Shown here: piece by piece, positions 1 to 9,129 of the stretch
Layout: every line of letters starts with the position of its first letter
Numbering within the stretch: the stretch's first letter is position 1
Source: Bremia lactucae
Taxonomy: Eukaryota; Oomycota; Peronosporomycetes; Peronosporales; Peronosporaceae
Assembly: GCF_004359215.1 (NCBI RefSeq)
Contig: NC_090611.1
Location: 5,098,424 to 5,132,867 of the forward strand
DNA: 34,444 nucleotides
Direction: 5' to 3'
Notes under the pieces: model-generated
The model's input: the letters and a program-made list of their open reading frames with translations, nothing else
Databases searched by the model: none
What the model was told of the DNA's origin: nothing
Program-made: the position numbers and the translations under genes

Positions 1-590
1 CGGGTCTTGATGCATAGATGCAATGAGAGTTCTCAACTCCTGGACATAGTCCCCTAGGTTTCGTTTACCCTGCCGAGCCGCTAGGAGCCGTGCTCGCATG
101 CGAGGCCTGATCAGGTGGTGCAAACATGCTGGTCATTTGCTGTTTCAGCGAATCCAATGAGGGAAAAGCGTCGTTTATGGAGGTGCTGCACGATAGTGCC
201 CACTCTATGGCTCTACCTCCAAGTTTAGAAATGGCCATAGCCACCTTTTACCATTCTGTTATGAACAAGGCGGAACCAATGGACATTTCCATCTGCTTAA
301 TCCAAAAAAGGAGATATTCTCCCTCTTTTCCCTCGAATGTCTTCACGTTTACAGCTAGAAGGCTCGCCCTCGGCTCTAAGTAAGGTACAGAGATGTACCG
401 GGTTGGCAAAGATGCCACTAAGTGGTCCTGTATCTGACCGATCAGGGAGGCTTCGTATCGCATTAAGGCTTCAAGTCTTTCATGCAGGACCTCTGATCCC
501 TGGGAGATAATAAATTCCACGTGTGCAAGCCCAAATAAAGTTTTGAGCCTGTCATAAGCGGCGCGTTGCGCTTCTAAAGTTCTGGAACCT
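1..590 (-). pseudogene. Broken retrotransposon gag (gypsy type), runs off left edge
   Basis: The minus strand reads as a gag capsid-like protein. An open stretch from about 590 down to 248 carries a FEGKEGEYLLFWIKQME-type motif, the usual gag signature (F-x-G, then W near a V/M-E). An in-frame TAA at 248-250 interrupts it, but the same frame continues with a KLGGRAIEWA-like segment. A frameshift near position 108 leads into an ARLLAARQGKRNLGDYV-like segment, matching the conserved R-x-x-L-x-x-x-x-Q-x-x-x-S/N-V-x-x-Y region of gag. The rest lies outside the window. The frame relies on similarity across the breaks, so it is a dead copy. It differs from the gag of the gypsy copies further right and resembles the gag type at the right edge. 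Confidence 0.75.
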
Positions 591-985
591 CTTCCATTTT
601 CGCGAGGGTTTAGTCTTGTAAAGACTCAGGCGTAGATTGACTACAAGTGCTACCATATGTAGCGGAGCTACCTCGCTCTTAAAGTCAGAGGAAGATTTTC
701 AGACTCAGAGAGTCACTTAGTTCTATTGAACAAATGGGCTAAGCACTATAGGGAGTCGTACAAGATACTAAACCTTAAGGAATTCTAGTTCAAGGGATTC
801 AGGGGCTCGTAAAACCAAGTGGCAACTAGTGCCCAAGAGGATATACCTGAGAAAGGCTTCTATCTCTTACAGATCAATGCGCAAGCCTTGGGAGGGCACT
901 TGACGCTTTAAGATCAAAAGGGAATTGCACTTTATTTAATTATGTAATCAAAACCCTTACCCTCGCTAATGTAAAATATATTTCG

Positions 986-1009
986 GCCGCCAGATTTATA
1001 TCTGGCGGC
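986..1009. repeat. Perfect 10-bp-stem hairpin in the retroelement flank
   Basis: GCCGCCAGAT and ATCTGGCGGC are exact reverse complements separated by TTAT. The hairpin lies in an otherwise AT-rich stretch (591-1093) on the upstream side of the minus-strand gag, so that stretch is probably the 5' leader or LTR of that element. LTR ends could not be fixed from one copy. A 12-bp palindrome, GTAGTTAACTAC, lies about 40 bases further on. Function is unknown. Confidence 0.6.
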
Positions 1010-1093
1010 GACCATATTTGTAACCCAAAATAAATGGGATTTGAGTAGTTAACTACTTTGGAATAGGATAAAGGGTATTTTACCCATAAAGTA

Positions 1094-1747
1094 AATGTAC
1101 CACAACAACGGTTCTCCAACCGATGTGTGTCCCATTACAGTGTTAAAAATTTCATTATTCCTAGCTTGCTACAAATCATCACGGCAGGAGAAATCAGGAA
1201 ATAAAACACTACAGTCGTTCGTCGTAAATACGATAACCAGAAATAGTACTCGTACCAATTTGTTGGTTCATCACTTTGAAGCTTGCTTTTCAACAGAAGC
1301 AAGTTCATATCAATGTCTAAAACTATTATAATTCGAAGACAGGGTTCTAATATGCAAGCCAATCGCCCGTGGTAATTGCTGCTATCTCAGTGCACTCTTT
1401 TTTTGTCGTTTAACGTTTGTCTACCGTTGGTGGTCAACATTAAATAATTTTGTGTGCATCACGCATGAAAATCAATCGAGTCAGCATAGATTATCTCATA
1501 TATACATCCACACAAAGTCGATAAATAGCCCATTGGTCGCCGTTCGTGTGGTTCACAATCTATCATTGGGACCACCTTCAAAACAAGAGCTAAAAATCGG
1601 GATCAGGGTGCTTGAACCTGTCGTTATGTTGGTCGTTTGTTCCCGATTAGCACAAGCGCACGCCAACTATGTGACTTATTTGTCGCCACTTCGCCACGAA
1701 GCAGAGGCGTCGCCACTCTATAGCAGTTGTTTTACAAAAGACTCGTA
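1094..1747. other. Intergenic region upstream of the P450 gene
   Basis: No convincing coding frame is present. The small open frames on both strands have no recognisable motif and biased, non-protein-like composition. The last 150-200 bases are the probable promoter of the P450 gene. A TCATTGGGACCACC stretch near 1563 only loosely resembles the oomycete initiator and is not called. Confidence 0.5.
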
Positions 1748-3307
1748 ATGGGCGGATCTGTGGTGTCGTCTTCGTTGTGGCTGGCGCTACCCACGGCTAC
1801 AGTAGCAGCTGTGCTTGTGTATTTGCTCCTCCCAGATGAGCGCCAGCGCGCCATCCGTGGTCTCCCGTCCCCCGCGTCAACGTTGCCCGTGTTCGGCAAT
1901 ACGCTCGATATCATGCGTCTTGAACTACCGCGACTACACGACTGGATCGCGGAGCAATGCAAAGTATTCGGAGGACGCACATGGCGTCTGGAGGTGCTAG
2001 GTGCCCCACCACTCGTAGTTGTCAGTAGCGTCGAGTGCTTCGAAGACGTGCTGAAGACGCAGTTTGAAGTATTTGACAAGGGCGAGCGCATGAACACTAT
2101 TTTTCGCGACGTTATTGGCGGCGGTATCACAGCTGTAGACGGGAACCAGTGGCGCACTCAACGTAAAATACTCAGTCGGCTAATGACCACGCGGGCCTTC
2201 CGCGAGTCCGTTTTCCAATGTGTCCACGACTACACGCTCATTCTCGGCCGCTTTCTAAGCGCGTCAGCAAAAAATGGTGTCCCCATCGATTTTGCTGACC
2301 TGATGCACCGCTTCTCGTTTGATGTGTTTACTAACATTGCTTTTGGCCTGCAAGCCAATTCTGTGGAAGGCAAGAATCATACGCAGTGCATAGAGGCGAT
2401 TGGCACGATTACCCGCAATATCGAAGTGAGATTATCCTCTCCGGATTGGCTCTGGAAGTGCAAGCGAGCCTTAAAACTTGGCTCTGAGAAGGAATTGGCC
2501 GAAAATGTGGCCATTTTAGACAAAACCGTATTTACATTGATCAATAAAAACATAGAACGAAATGTGCAGGCGACACCTGGATGTGCGCCTCAGGACGTCG
2601 TGTCGCTCTTCTTAAATGCCCAGGCAGATGAAACGAGTCATGTCGATGCCCAGTTGCTGAGAGATATTGCGGTTGTCGTTCTACTGGCTGGCATGGACAC
2701 GACGGCATGGTCGCTCTCGTGGCTCATTGTGATGCTTAATCGTAACCCACGGGTGGAATTACAATTAAGACACGAACTGCGGCAGAAGCTGCCACGATTA
2801 TTCAGTGATACCGACTACGTGCCTTCGATGGTCGAAACGGAGGGCCTTGTGTATCTGGAAGCCGTACTGCGCGAGAACATGAGGCTTAACCCCGTCGTAC
2901 CTCTTAACGCGAAAGAGGCGAATCGGGACACGACGCTTGTGGATGGCACGTTTTTGAAAAAGGGTACACGCGTCTACATTCCGTCCTATACGTTGGGTCG
3001 CATGAAAAGTGTGTGGGGCCGAGATGCGTCGAGGTTTAAGCCAGAGCGATGGCTTATGCAGGACACGCTGACGGGCGAGCTGACTCTCCGTCCCGTGTCA
3101 GCCTTTCAGTTTGTATCGTTTCACGCTGGGCCCCGCACGTGTTTGGGCTTCCGCTTTGCAATGCTCGAGATGAAAATCGTCGCGGCGTACATGCTGAGTA
3201 AATACCACTTTATCACCAAGGAGAATCCCAAGAGCTATACGTACGACATGGCCTCTTTGCTTCGAATCAAAGGCCCATTAATCGTCAAAGTGCAGCGCGT
3301 TAGCTAA
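1748..3307 (+). CDS. Cytochrome P450 monooxygenase (membrane-bound, CYP86/oomycete type)
   Basis: This is a complete, intronless P450 of 519 residues, the normal length for a microsomal enzyme. Residues about 8-27 form a hydrophobic N-terminal anchor, followed by a basic and proline-containing linker (LPSPASTLPVFGN), placing it in the ER membrane facing the cytosol. The I-helix oxygen-binding motif AGMDTT is at 314-319. The K-helix ExxR is E376-R379, in a RENMRLNP context. The heme loop FHAGPRTCLG is at 458-467, with Cys465 as the iron ligand. All key residues are present, so it should be active. The in-frame codon upstream (1727) is TTG, so the ATG at 1748 is the start. The motif style resembles the fatty-acid hydroxylase clan (CYP86/CYP4/CYP94-like) expanded in oomycetes; omega-hydroxylation of fatty acids is an inference. 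It converges with VPS33. Confidence 0.95.
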   Translation: MGGSVVSSSLWLALPTATVAAVLVYLLLPDERQRAIRGLPSPASTLPVFGNTLDIMRLELPRLHDWIAEQCKVFGGRTWRLEVLGAPPLVVVSSVECFEDVLKTQFEVFDKGERMNTIFRDVIGGGITAVDGNQWRTQRKILSRLMTTRAFRESVFQCVHDYTLILGRFLSASAKNGVPIDFADLMHRFSFDVFTNIAFGLQANSVEGKNHTQCIEAIGTITRNIEVRLSSPDWLWKCKRALKLGSEKELAENVAILDKTVFTLINKNIERNVQATPGCAPQDVVSLFLNAQADETSHVDAQLLRDIAVVVLLAGMDTTAWSLSWLIVMLNRNPRVELQLRHELRQKLPRLFSDTDYVPSMVETEGLVYLEAVLRENMRLNPVVPLNAKEANRDTTLVDGTFLKKGTRVYIPSYTLGRMKSVWGRDASRFKPERWLMQDTLTGELTLRPVSAFQFVSFHAGPRTCLGFRFAMLEMKIVAAYMLSKYHFITKENPKSYTYDMASLLRIKGPLIVKVQRVS

Positions 3308-3721
3308 GCTGTTTTCGTTTGCTAGTCGTACATTCATTTCATTTGCCATTTGTACTAGAAGTATTCTTTAGCTGAGTCGTAAACGAAAAACAAAAACCTT
3401 TTTTTGTCGGGATATATTATAAACATGTCTTCCACCTTAAATATTCCTTACTCCGATTAATACCAGGACATCAAGTGCGAAAAACCTTAATTTTCGACCT
3501 TGAGAAAACAAGATTTTCAAAATTATCGTCGCATACGCCATTTGGAGGAAATTAGCGATTCGGACCATCACCACGATCAAAACTATAACAACTTCTCCAG
3601 CTGAGCCAAATCGACAGCGCGCCACAAGCTCGCGTGATACAGCTATCGTTGGCTACTCGTAGTATAATTGGTTGTCTTCTTATATAAAAATTAGTTGTCT
3701 TCCCCACAGAAACGTAGAGGT
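3308..3721. other. Convergent 3' intergenic region between P450 and VPS33
   Basis: This AT-rich 414-base stretch holds the 3' ends of two convergent genes. I see no coding frame with recognisable content and no repeat seen elsewhere in the window. Confidence 0.5.
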
Positions 3722-5689
3722 TTAATAGATGGCACGCAAGAGACGACTACCGTTGCAAATGGACGTGGCGGCAATAAAGAACGTAAATCCATTCTCTTGT
3801 TGATTGAGAAAGCGCAATGCAGTAAGCTCAGCAATGGTCACGCCACCGATGTAATACACGAGTACATGAATGCGCTTTCCACTAATGTTGGGGTCCACCG
3901 TGGCTTCAACTGCCACACTAATTTGGCTACTTGCGTGTTTTCCACTTCCGCTCCCCCGTCGTAGCAATGACGACGTCGAGTCCTTGGGAAGCATTTTATA
4001 TTTCATGCCAAGGGAATCTTGCAGTAGCCGGATACTCATGGGCGCATAGCCCGTGTATGGAAACATAAAGTGAATGTCCACAGGATGTCGTGTTTCCTCA
4101 TCGTCCAATGCGCCACGCATCAGAACAAGCTGTTTGCGTTTTTTGGGGAAATCAAAGCGATTGTCTAATGAGAGTAAATCCATTTTCTCGAGTTGCGCGA
4201 GAAGTGGCAATATCCGATGTCCATACGTATGGCAAAGCTGCTGGCGATACCACGCAAGTTGATCAGGTTTTAATCCGCCCCGTACCAGCGAACAGAGGCA
4301 TAGCAATTTAAGAACATCGTACAGATTCAAAGGTGGTTCCCGTAAGATAGCTTCCTCTAGAAACTGGTCCACGTCCTTCGCTGCAGCCGACGAGACCTTG
4401 GGTCCAGCACTCATAATCGTCATCTCTGTCTCGACACACCCACGAAGCGCAAATTGCGTGCTCAGCTCCCGCACACGCTGTACTAGTTGCAAATGATGGG
4501 CCAGTGATCGCTTCTTCTTGATCAAATGAGGCGCTTTGGCGAGCAAAGCTTTCACTTTTTGAAACTCTGCTTGACTGTCTGGTGTGACTCCACTCATTGA
4601 TTCCAACGAGCTGCCACGCACTTGACTTGCCAAGTCTTTTGCAACAGTCACGAGTTGATCGGACACGAGATTGAAATTCACGTCTCGAACCTCGTCAAAT
4701 AACACATCGAGGTAGTTTAGCACTACTTTCTGTGTCGAGGTCGCCCCTTCTAACTCGGTGCGTAAGATCTCACGACCGTCTTCTTCACCCACAGCAGCAG
4801 CTTCCTCTTCCTTCTCGTATGTAACGACGCCGTGATTGACTCCAACGAGCGCATCCAATAGTCCTTCATACGTCATTGGCGTCAATAGCATTGATAAAGG
4901 GTCTTCCATGCGATCAATTACGACAAGTTTATCCATTGTACAAGACCTCGCTACTGCGATTTCGTCTCGAGCATTTGTTTGACAGGACTGGAGTCTCTGT
5001 GCTTGTCGATGAGCAAGCTCAAGCATCGTTTTAACTCGCTCGGCAAAAAATCCGTGACTTGTCACGTCCACAATCAACTTTCCCGTGTGTGTTTCGATTG
5101 CTAGAATGCTCTTGACCACGCTTGTTAGCGCGCGGCTGTCTCCTTTTACATACAAGTCACTAAAGACGCTGTCAAGGCACAGCGCTGCAACACCGCGGTC
5201 GATTGGGATTAAACTAAGCGCTAGATTGGCCTGATGAATGAATCCTGCAACGCCCTGCCGTTCCATCTCAAGCGATACGTCGGACGTGGCCACAGGGAGC
5301 CACAGGATCGCACAGCGACGGCTGGCCACAAATTCCAGCGGGCGCAACGCGTCTGCCAAGTGCTTGGCCACTGTCGGCAACGGTGGCGCTACAATGGCCA
5401 CGTTTTGTCTCTGATCGGGATGCATATGACTGCTTATGCTCAACTGTCGTTGCAATTGGACCGTGTCACCTGTTTGAAGCTGAACGCTTAGCAAACGAGA
5501 GATTCCGAGCTTGTCGTAGAAGTCGCTTCCTCCTGAGCCGTAGGCCAAGAGCTCAAATATCGCAAAGTGCGATGCGTCTACTGCAAGAATTGCTTTAGTC
5601 TGACTTAAAGCGGTTCGCCCTAATGCCTCTTCAATCGACCGGGCAAAGGCCGCGCGGGCGTCTGCTAAGAGCGCAGACTCGAGCTCCAT
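3722..5689 (-). CDS. VPS33: Vacuolar protein sorting protein VPS33 (Sec1/Munc18 family)
   Basis: The intronless gene encodes 655 residues, in the range of known VPS33 proteins (about 600-690). VPS33 is the SM subunit of the HOPS and CORVET tethering complexes; it binds SNAREs and drives fusion at endosomes and the vacuole/lysosome. Sequence support: an N-terminal SM domain; the family hallmark VVIDRMEDPLSMLLTPMTYE at about 256-275 (SM consensus: D-R-x-x-D-x-x-x-P-x-x-x-x-x-T-Y-E); a helical domain 3a with NFN and LP-like/AKAPHL segments; the LLCLCSLVRGGLK segment; and the C-terminal VLVYYIGGVTIAELTALRFL strand-helix (about 609-628), which distinguishes VPS33 from Sec1, Sly1 and VPS45. An in-frame TTG lies just before the chosen ATG. 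An acidic insertion (EKEEEAAAVGEEDG) near residue 295 looks lineage-specific. Its upstream region ends at an inversion breakpoint 148 bases away. Confidence 0.95.
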   Translation of the reverse strand: MELESALLADARAAFARSIEEALGRTALSQTKAILAVDASHFAIFELLAYGSGGSDFYDKLGISRLLSVQLQTGDTVQLQRQLSISSHMHPDQRQNVAIVAPPLPTVAKHLADALRPLEFVASRRCAILWLPVATSDVSLEMERQGVAGFIHQANLALSLIPIDRGVAALCLDSVFSDLYVKGDSRALTSVVKSILAIETHTGKLIVDVTSHGFFAERVKTMLELAHRQAQRLQSCQTNARDEIAVARSCTMDKLVVIDRMEDPLSMLLTPMTYEGLLDALVGVNHGVVTYEKEEEAAAVGEEDGREILRTELEGATSTQKVVLNYLDVLFDEVRDVNFNLVSDQLVTVAKDLASQVRGSSLESMSGVTPDSQAEFQKVKALLAKAPHLIKKKRSLAHHLQLVQRVRELSTQFALRGCVETEMTIMSAGPKVSSAAAKDVDQFLEEAILREPPLNLYDVLKLLCLCSLVRGGLKPDQLAWYRQQLCHTYGHRILPLLAQLEKMDLLSLDNRFDFPKKRKQLVLMRGALDDEETRHPVDIHFMFPYTGYAPMSIRLLQDSLGMKYKMLPKDSTSSLLRRGSGSGKHASSQISVAVEATVDPNISGKRIHVLVYYIGGVTIAELTALRFLNQQENGFTFFIAATSICNGSRLLRAIY

Positions 5690-5836
5690 CAAGAAGAGGG
5701 ACTTTTATCGTTACATGTTTAAGAAATCAAACGATTTATTTCGAAAAGGTAAAGAAATATTATCTAATTCTCTCCGCCAAAAATCGGTATTTTATTTGGT
5801 GCGGTATGTTGTTCTACTTCACCGGTATCATCCAAC

Positions 5837-6149
5837 GTGAAGTGACGTGAGGCACCACTCGCACTGAAGCAGTACAAGTCGGCAGTGCCCCGTTACAGAG
5901 GAGGAGTGTTGAAGGGCAAGCTTCAAGGTGACGAACCAACAATCGGTATGAGTATCATTTTTGGTTATCATGTTTATGTCAAACGACTGTGGTGATTTTT
6001 TTTCCTGATTTTCCCTGCCGTGAAGATTTGTAGCGAGCTACAAAACTAATAGCACTCTCTCTCTTTTACGTTTCGTATAAGCATTAAACGCGAGTGGAGC
6101 TGGTCTAGGTTGACGAGGTGAGTGAGTTTTGTTCTAGATCATTTTAACG
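5837..6149. other. Inverted segment of about 313 bp with one breakpoint inside an LTR
   Basis: Bases 5837-5896 are the last 60 bases of LTR1 in plus orientation, ending CCCCGTTACA. The rest of the same LTR starts abruptly at 6150 in minus orientation. Reverse-complementing 5837-6149 joins the two parts seamlessly across GTAC/GTGAAG, exactly as in the LTR1 copies at 11241 and 25314. The remaining 250 bases carry no gene. They include a TTTGTAGC/GCTACAAA inverted repeat near 6030 and a pyrimidine-rich tract. They would originally have stood in the opposite orientation upstream of VPS33. Confidence 0.75.
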
Positions 6150-6234
6150 GTACACTAGTACGTGCAGAGGGAGACTCTCTTTAATACGCTAGCATTAAAG
6201 AGAGTTAAAAGTAAACTGTATTTAATATAATTAA
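6150..6234 (-). repeat. LTR1 piece, left of the MULE insertion
   Basis: These 85 bases are the reverse complement of the LTR1 section running from TTAATTATATTAAATACAG to GCACGTACTAGTGTAC in the copies near 11515-11590 and 25590-25665. The piece ends at the MULE on the right and at the inversion breakpoint on the left. The last nine bases, TATAATTAA, are duplicated at 9130-9138. Confidence 0.85.
6226..6234 (+). repeat. MULE target site duplication, left copy
   Basis: TATAATTAA is directly repeated at 9130-9138 on the other side of the element. Confidence 0.9.
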
Positions 6235-6383
6235 TGGAAAAGTACCGAAATACCCCTGACAAATGCAGAAAAGACGGAAATACCCCTGTACTTTTATAAA
6301 TGACCAAAATGCCCCTGGCTATAGCCTATATATATATTATATACACGGAAAACCGTTGCGCACAGCATAATCCCATCACTTTA
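6235..6383 (+). repeat. MULE left terminal inverted repeat
   Basis: It starts GGAAAAGTACC after one T and runs to CATCACTTTA. It matches the reverse complement of 8988-9129 almost base for base, including ATGCAGAAAAGACGGAAA and the CCGTTGCGCACAGCATAATC block. The left copy has a slightly longer TA-repeat near 6330-6345. Confidence 0.95.
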
Positions 6384-6426
6384 CCTCACCGCCGCGCCCC
6401 TACCTCGCTTCTTCTCCGCCCCAATT

Positions 6427-8289
6427 ATGGCGGAACACCAGCTTACCGTTGGAATGGAGTTTGCAAATGGGAAAAGCTGCCGCGAAGCAGTCAAAGCGAC
6501 TACCATCGCTGAACGGTTCGAGCTGGGGTGATTAAAAGTGACAAACGACGCTTCACAGTGGCTTGCATGCAAGAAGGCTGCTCCTGGAGGCTGCACGCTG
6601 CAAAACTTGCCGATGCACCAAGTTCACCATCAGGACTCTGCGAGACGAACACTCTTGTCAAGGTGTGACTCACCTTGGCCACCAACAGGCATCAATTTCT
6701 TGGGTTGCGAGCGAAGTCGAGGCCCGGTTGCGTGACAACCCCCAGACCAAAGAAAATCATCCAAGACGTTCGTCGCGAGCATGGGGTCACGATTTCATAT
6801 AAGCAAGTTTGGAGAGGAAAAGCGAGGAGTATGGAAACTATTCATGGCTCCTACAAAAAAGCTTATGAAAATCTTCAGGCGTATTGCAGGCAGATTTGTT
6901 TGACAAACCCAGGTGAGAGCCGTGGATGGCTGATGCTCGTTTTATTTGCCTGCCGAAAAACCTCAATATTTTGCTGATGCAATGACTGCTGCAACAGGAA
7001 GCGTTGCGGCCGTGTACACGACTGGGCCCGAGCATCGTTTTCGGCGCCTTTTTGTTGCCTACCAAGCGTCGATTGTAGGATTTAGCTCTGGGTGCCGTCC
7101 ACTACCGGGCCTTGATGGATCCCACCTTAGATTAAAGTATTTAGGGACGCTCCTAGCGGCGACGGCTGTGGACGGTGATGGCGCTCTCTTCCCGCTGGCA
7201 ATGGCCGTCGTCGACGCTGAAAACGACGAGACTGGCTTTTTTTTCTATCAGAGCTACGGACGCTTCTGGAAGCAAATGCTCCAAATACGCAGCGTCTGAC
7301 CTTCCTTTCCGACCGTCAGAAAGGGCTGATCGACGGAGTTCAGGAAATCTTTCCTCATGCATACCATGGCTTTTGCATGCGGCACCTCAGTGAAAATTTT
7401 CGGAAGGCATTCAAAAATGTCTCATTGGTTAAGCTCTTGTGGCAGGCCGCCTATGATTGACCGACGTGGAATTCGACGCTAAGATGAGCGAAATTGAAGA
7501 AATTTTAATTGAAGGTAAATAGTGGATCGCGGGTATAGCCGAACATCTTTGGGCCAACAGCGCGTTTGAGGGAGAATGATTTGGACATCTGACCTCCAAT
7601 ATCGCGAAATCGCTTAACAATTGGATTCTGGAAGCCCGTGAGCTCCCAATCGTAATGATGATGCAGCGGTAGGTTGCTGATGAAGTCTGTTGAATGATTT
7701 AAACTACAGATTGTAATCCTTTTGGAATATTCTTACACTTTGGGAAAAGGATCCGCCAGCAGTTGATGGTCTGGTTCGATGAGCGGCGACGGAAGGTAGC
7801 TGAATGGCCTTCGCTACTTGCTTCTTCAGTTGAGAAAAAGGTCGGCATTGCCATCGAGCGCGCTAGGCACTACCGGGATCTACGTGTGGCTGATCATGAA
7901 TTCGAGGTGATTTCAGAGGACCGGAATTTGACTGTTAATATTAGGCAACATCAGTGGTCGTGCAAGCGGTGGCAGATACAAGGTGAGCTTGCTCGGATAT
8001 AATCAGCAACGTATCCTTGATGACTCGTTCTATTAACAATAGCACATCTCTATCACCAGAATTTCCTTGTCACCACGCAGCAGCAGCGCTACTATCGTGT
8101 CGAATGAATGTGTGGCAGCAAGCAAAAGAATGCTTTACGGTAGTTTTATACCGGCGCACGTACGTAGAAACTTTACACCCACTTGGCGATGAAAGCATTT
8201 GGGCTGATGTGTTAGATGAGGAATATTTTGGAATTTTTGGAGGGTGGTCGTGTGCAACGGCCAAGATGACTTTTGAGAAACAGAGCTAA
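6427..8289 (+). pseudogene. MULE transposase, broken by several frameshifts and stops
   Basis: Pieces of one transposase appear in order across shifting frames. From the ATG at 6427 comes a MEFANGKSCREAV-type N-terminal zinc-binding domain. The KSDKRRFTVACMQEGCSW segment (C...C pair) follows near 6533. A GVTISYKQVWRGKA segment lies at about 6785. The catalytic DDE domain with GLDGSHLRLKYLGTLLAATA (first Asp) is near 7110 and LTFLSDRQKGLID (second Asp) near 7300. A HGFCMRHLSENF segment sits at about 7368, VWFDERRRKVAEW near 7767, and a SWIM-type zinc finger remnant (SCKRWQIQG, then PCHHA) at about 7955-8080. MULE transposases cut and paste their element in the nucleus. At least four frame changes and a stop after the QAAYD segment show it is dead. 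A short spliced intron could explain one break but not all. Confidence 0.9.
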
Positions 8290-8345
8290 AATAAGCGAAG
8301 GTTACCCCGATGTAGAGTACACCATCCCGGTCATTTTTCTGCAAA
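8222..8345 (+). repeat. Direct repeat inside the MULE, copy 1
   Basis: This stretch, including GGAATTTTTGGAG and GCGAAGGTTACCC, recurs 342 bases downstream at about 8564-8687 with scattered differences. Both copies lie 3' of the transposase domains. The period and divergence point to an old internal duplication in the element. Confidence 0.75.
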
Positions 8346-8563
8346 ATTCATCCAGATCCGAGTGGAACTGATGCTTTGGCGTCAATTTTTGCTTTTTGTG
8401 CCTTTAAAAATATTTTCATTTTTTTGAAACCTGTGTATGCTTCGCGGTTTTTGAGGAACGGTCGGATCTGGACGCGAGTGGGTGCAAATGATGCGAAAAC
8501 GTTTGTAGATCACAAATTTGTAAAAATATTCAAGGATTACACCATGGGTTGTTGGATATTTTG

Positions 8564-8687
8564 AATGATTTGGAATTTTTGGAGTGTGGGCGTGTGCAAT
8601 GGCCAATATCACTTTTGACAAACAGAATTAAAAATGAGCGAAGGTTACCCTAGCATAGAGCTCAACTTCCCGGTTCTGCGCAAGCAA
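8564..8687 (+). repeat. Direct repeat inside the MULE, copy 2
   Basis: Second copy of the repeat at 8222-8345. Shared blocks include GGAATTTTTGGAG, CGTGTGCAA and AGCGAAGGTTACCC. Confidence 0.75.
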
Positions 8688-8707
8688 CACGATGGTAATA
8701 GCAACCA

Positions 8708-8986
8708 TTACATAGTCTCTCCAGATGGCTTCCACGGAAAGGCATCTGGAACGAGTAGTTTGGCATTCCGTCTAGTTCCAACAGGGGTTTCCAGTTGCTT
8801 CAGAAGGAGACCGTTGATAAGCTCGTGGGTTGTAGAAGCAGAAAGGTTGGCCTTCCAGTTGCCTTGGTGGTCTTTACAGCGAGCGTAGTAGCCGCGTTCC
8901 GGCTCGCAGGCCAGTGTGACGTTGTGCTTGAAAAAAACACAGCGGGAGACTGAAAAGTTGTCCTTTTTTCGTACGAGAAAGACTCG
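8708..8986 (-). other. Open 92-codon frame on the MULE minus strand, unknown
   Basis: Between stops at 8987-8989 and 8708-8710 the minus strand is open for 92 codons without an early ATG. The translation has a protein-like look (segments LACEPERGYYARCKDH and THELINGLLLKQLETPVG). It lies opposite a shorter plus-strand frame. It could be a captured host exon, part of a second MULE gene, or chance. I do not recognise the family. Confidence 0.3.
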
Positions 8987-8987
8987 T

Positions 8988-9129
8988 TAAAGTGATGTGA
9001 TTATGCTGTGCGCAACGGTTTTCGTGTATATATATAGGCTATAGTCAGGGGCATTTTGGTCATTTATAAAAGTACAGGGGTATTTCCGTCTTTTCTGCAT
9101 TTTTCATGGGTATTTTTGGTACTTTCCTC
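8988..9129 (-). repeat. MULE right terminal inverted repeat
   Basis: Reverse complement of the left TIR. It ends GGTACTTTCCTC directly before the target duplication at 9130-9138. Confidence 0.95.

Larger units (their letters stand above)
6235..9129 (+). mobile_element. Mutator-like element (MULE), complete ends, nested in LTR1
   Basis: This 2895-bp element has terminal inverted repeats of about 149 bp (6235-6383) and 142 bp (8988-9129), a 9-bp target site duplication TATAATTAA (6226-6234 and 9130-9138), and a degenerate MULE transposase inside. MULEs typically make 8-11-bp duplications, so all three hallmarks agree. Removing the element and one duplication copy restores an uninterrupted LTR1, supported by paralogous LTRs at 11241 and 25314. 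The transposase is frameshifted, so the copy is probably non-autonomous now. The two TIRs still agree closely apart from a short AT-repeat length change. Confidence 0.95.

Noticed and set aside
1452..1748. 98-codon plus frame ahead of the P450
   Set aside because: No motif, biased composition, and it overlaps the P450 start in another frame; more likely 5' leader and promoter.
3695..3964. 89-codon plus frame opposite the VPS33 C-terminus
   Set aside because: Antisense shadow of a well-supported gene; no domain.
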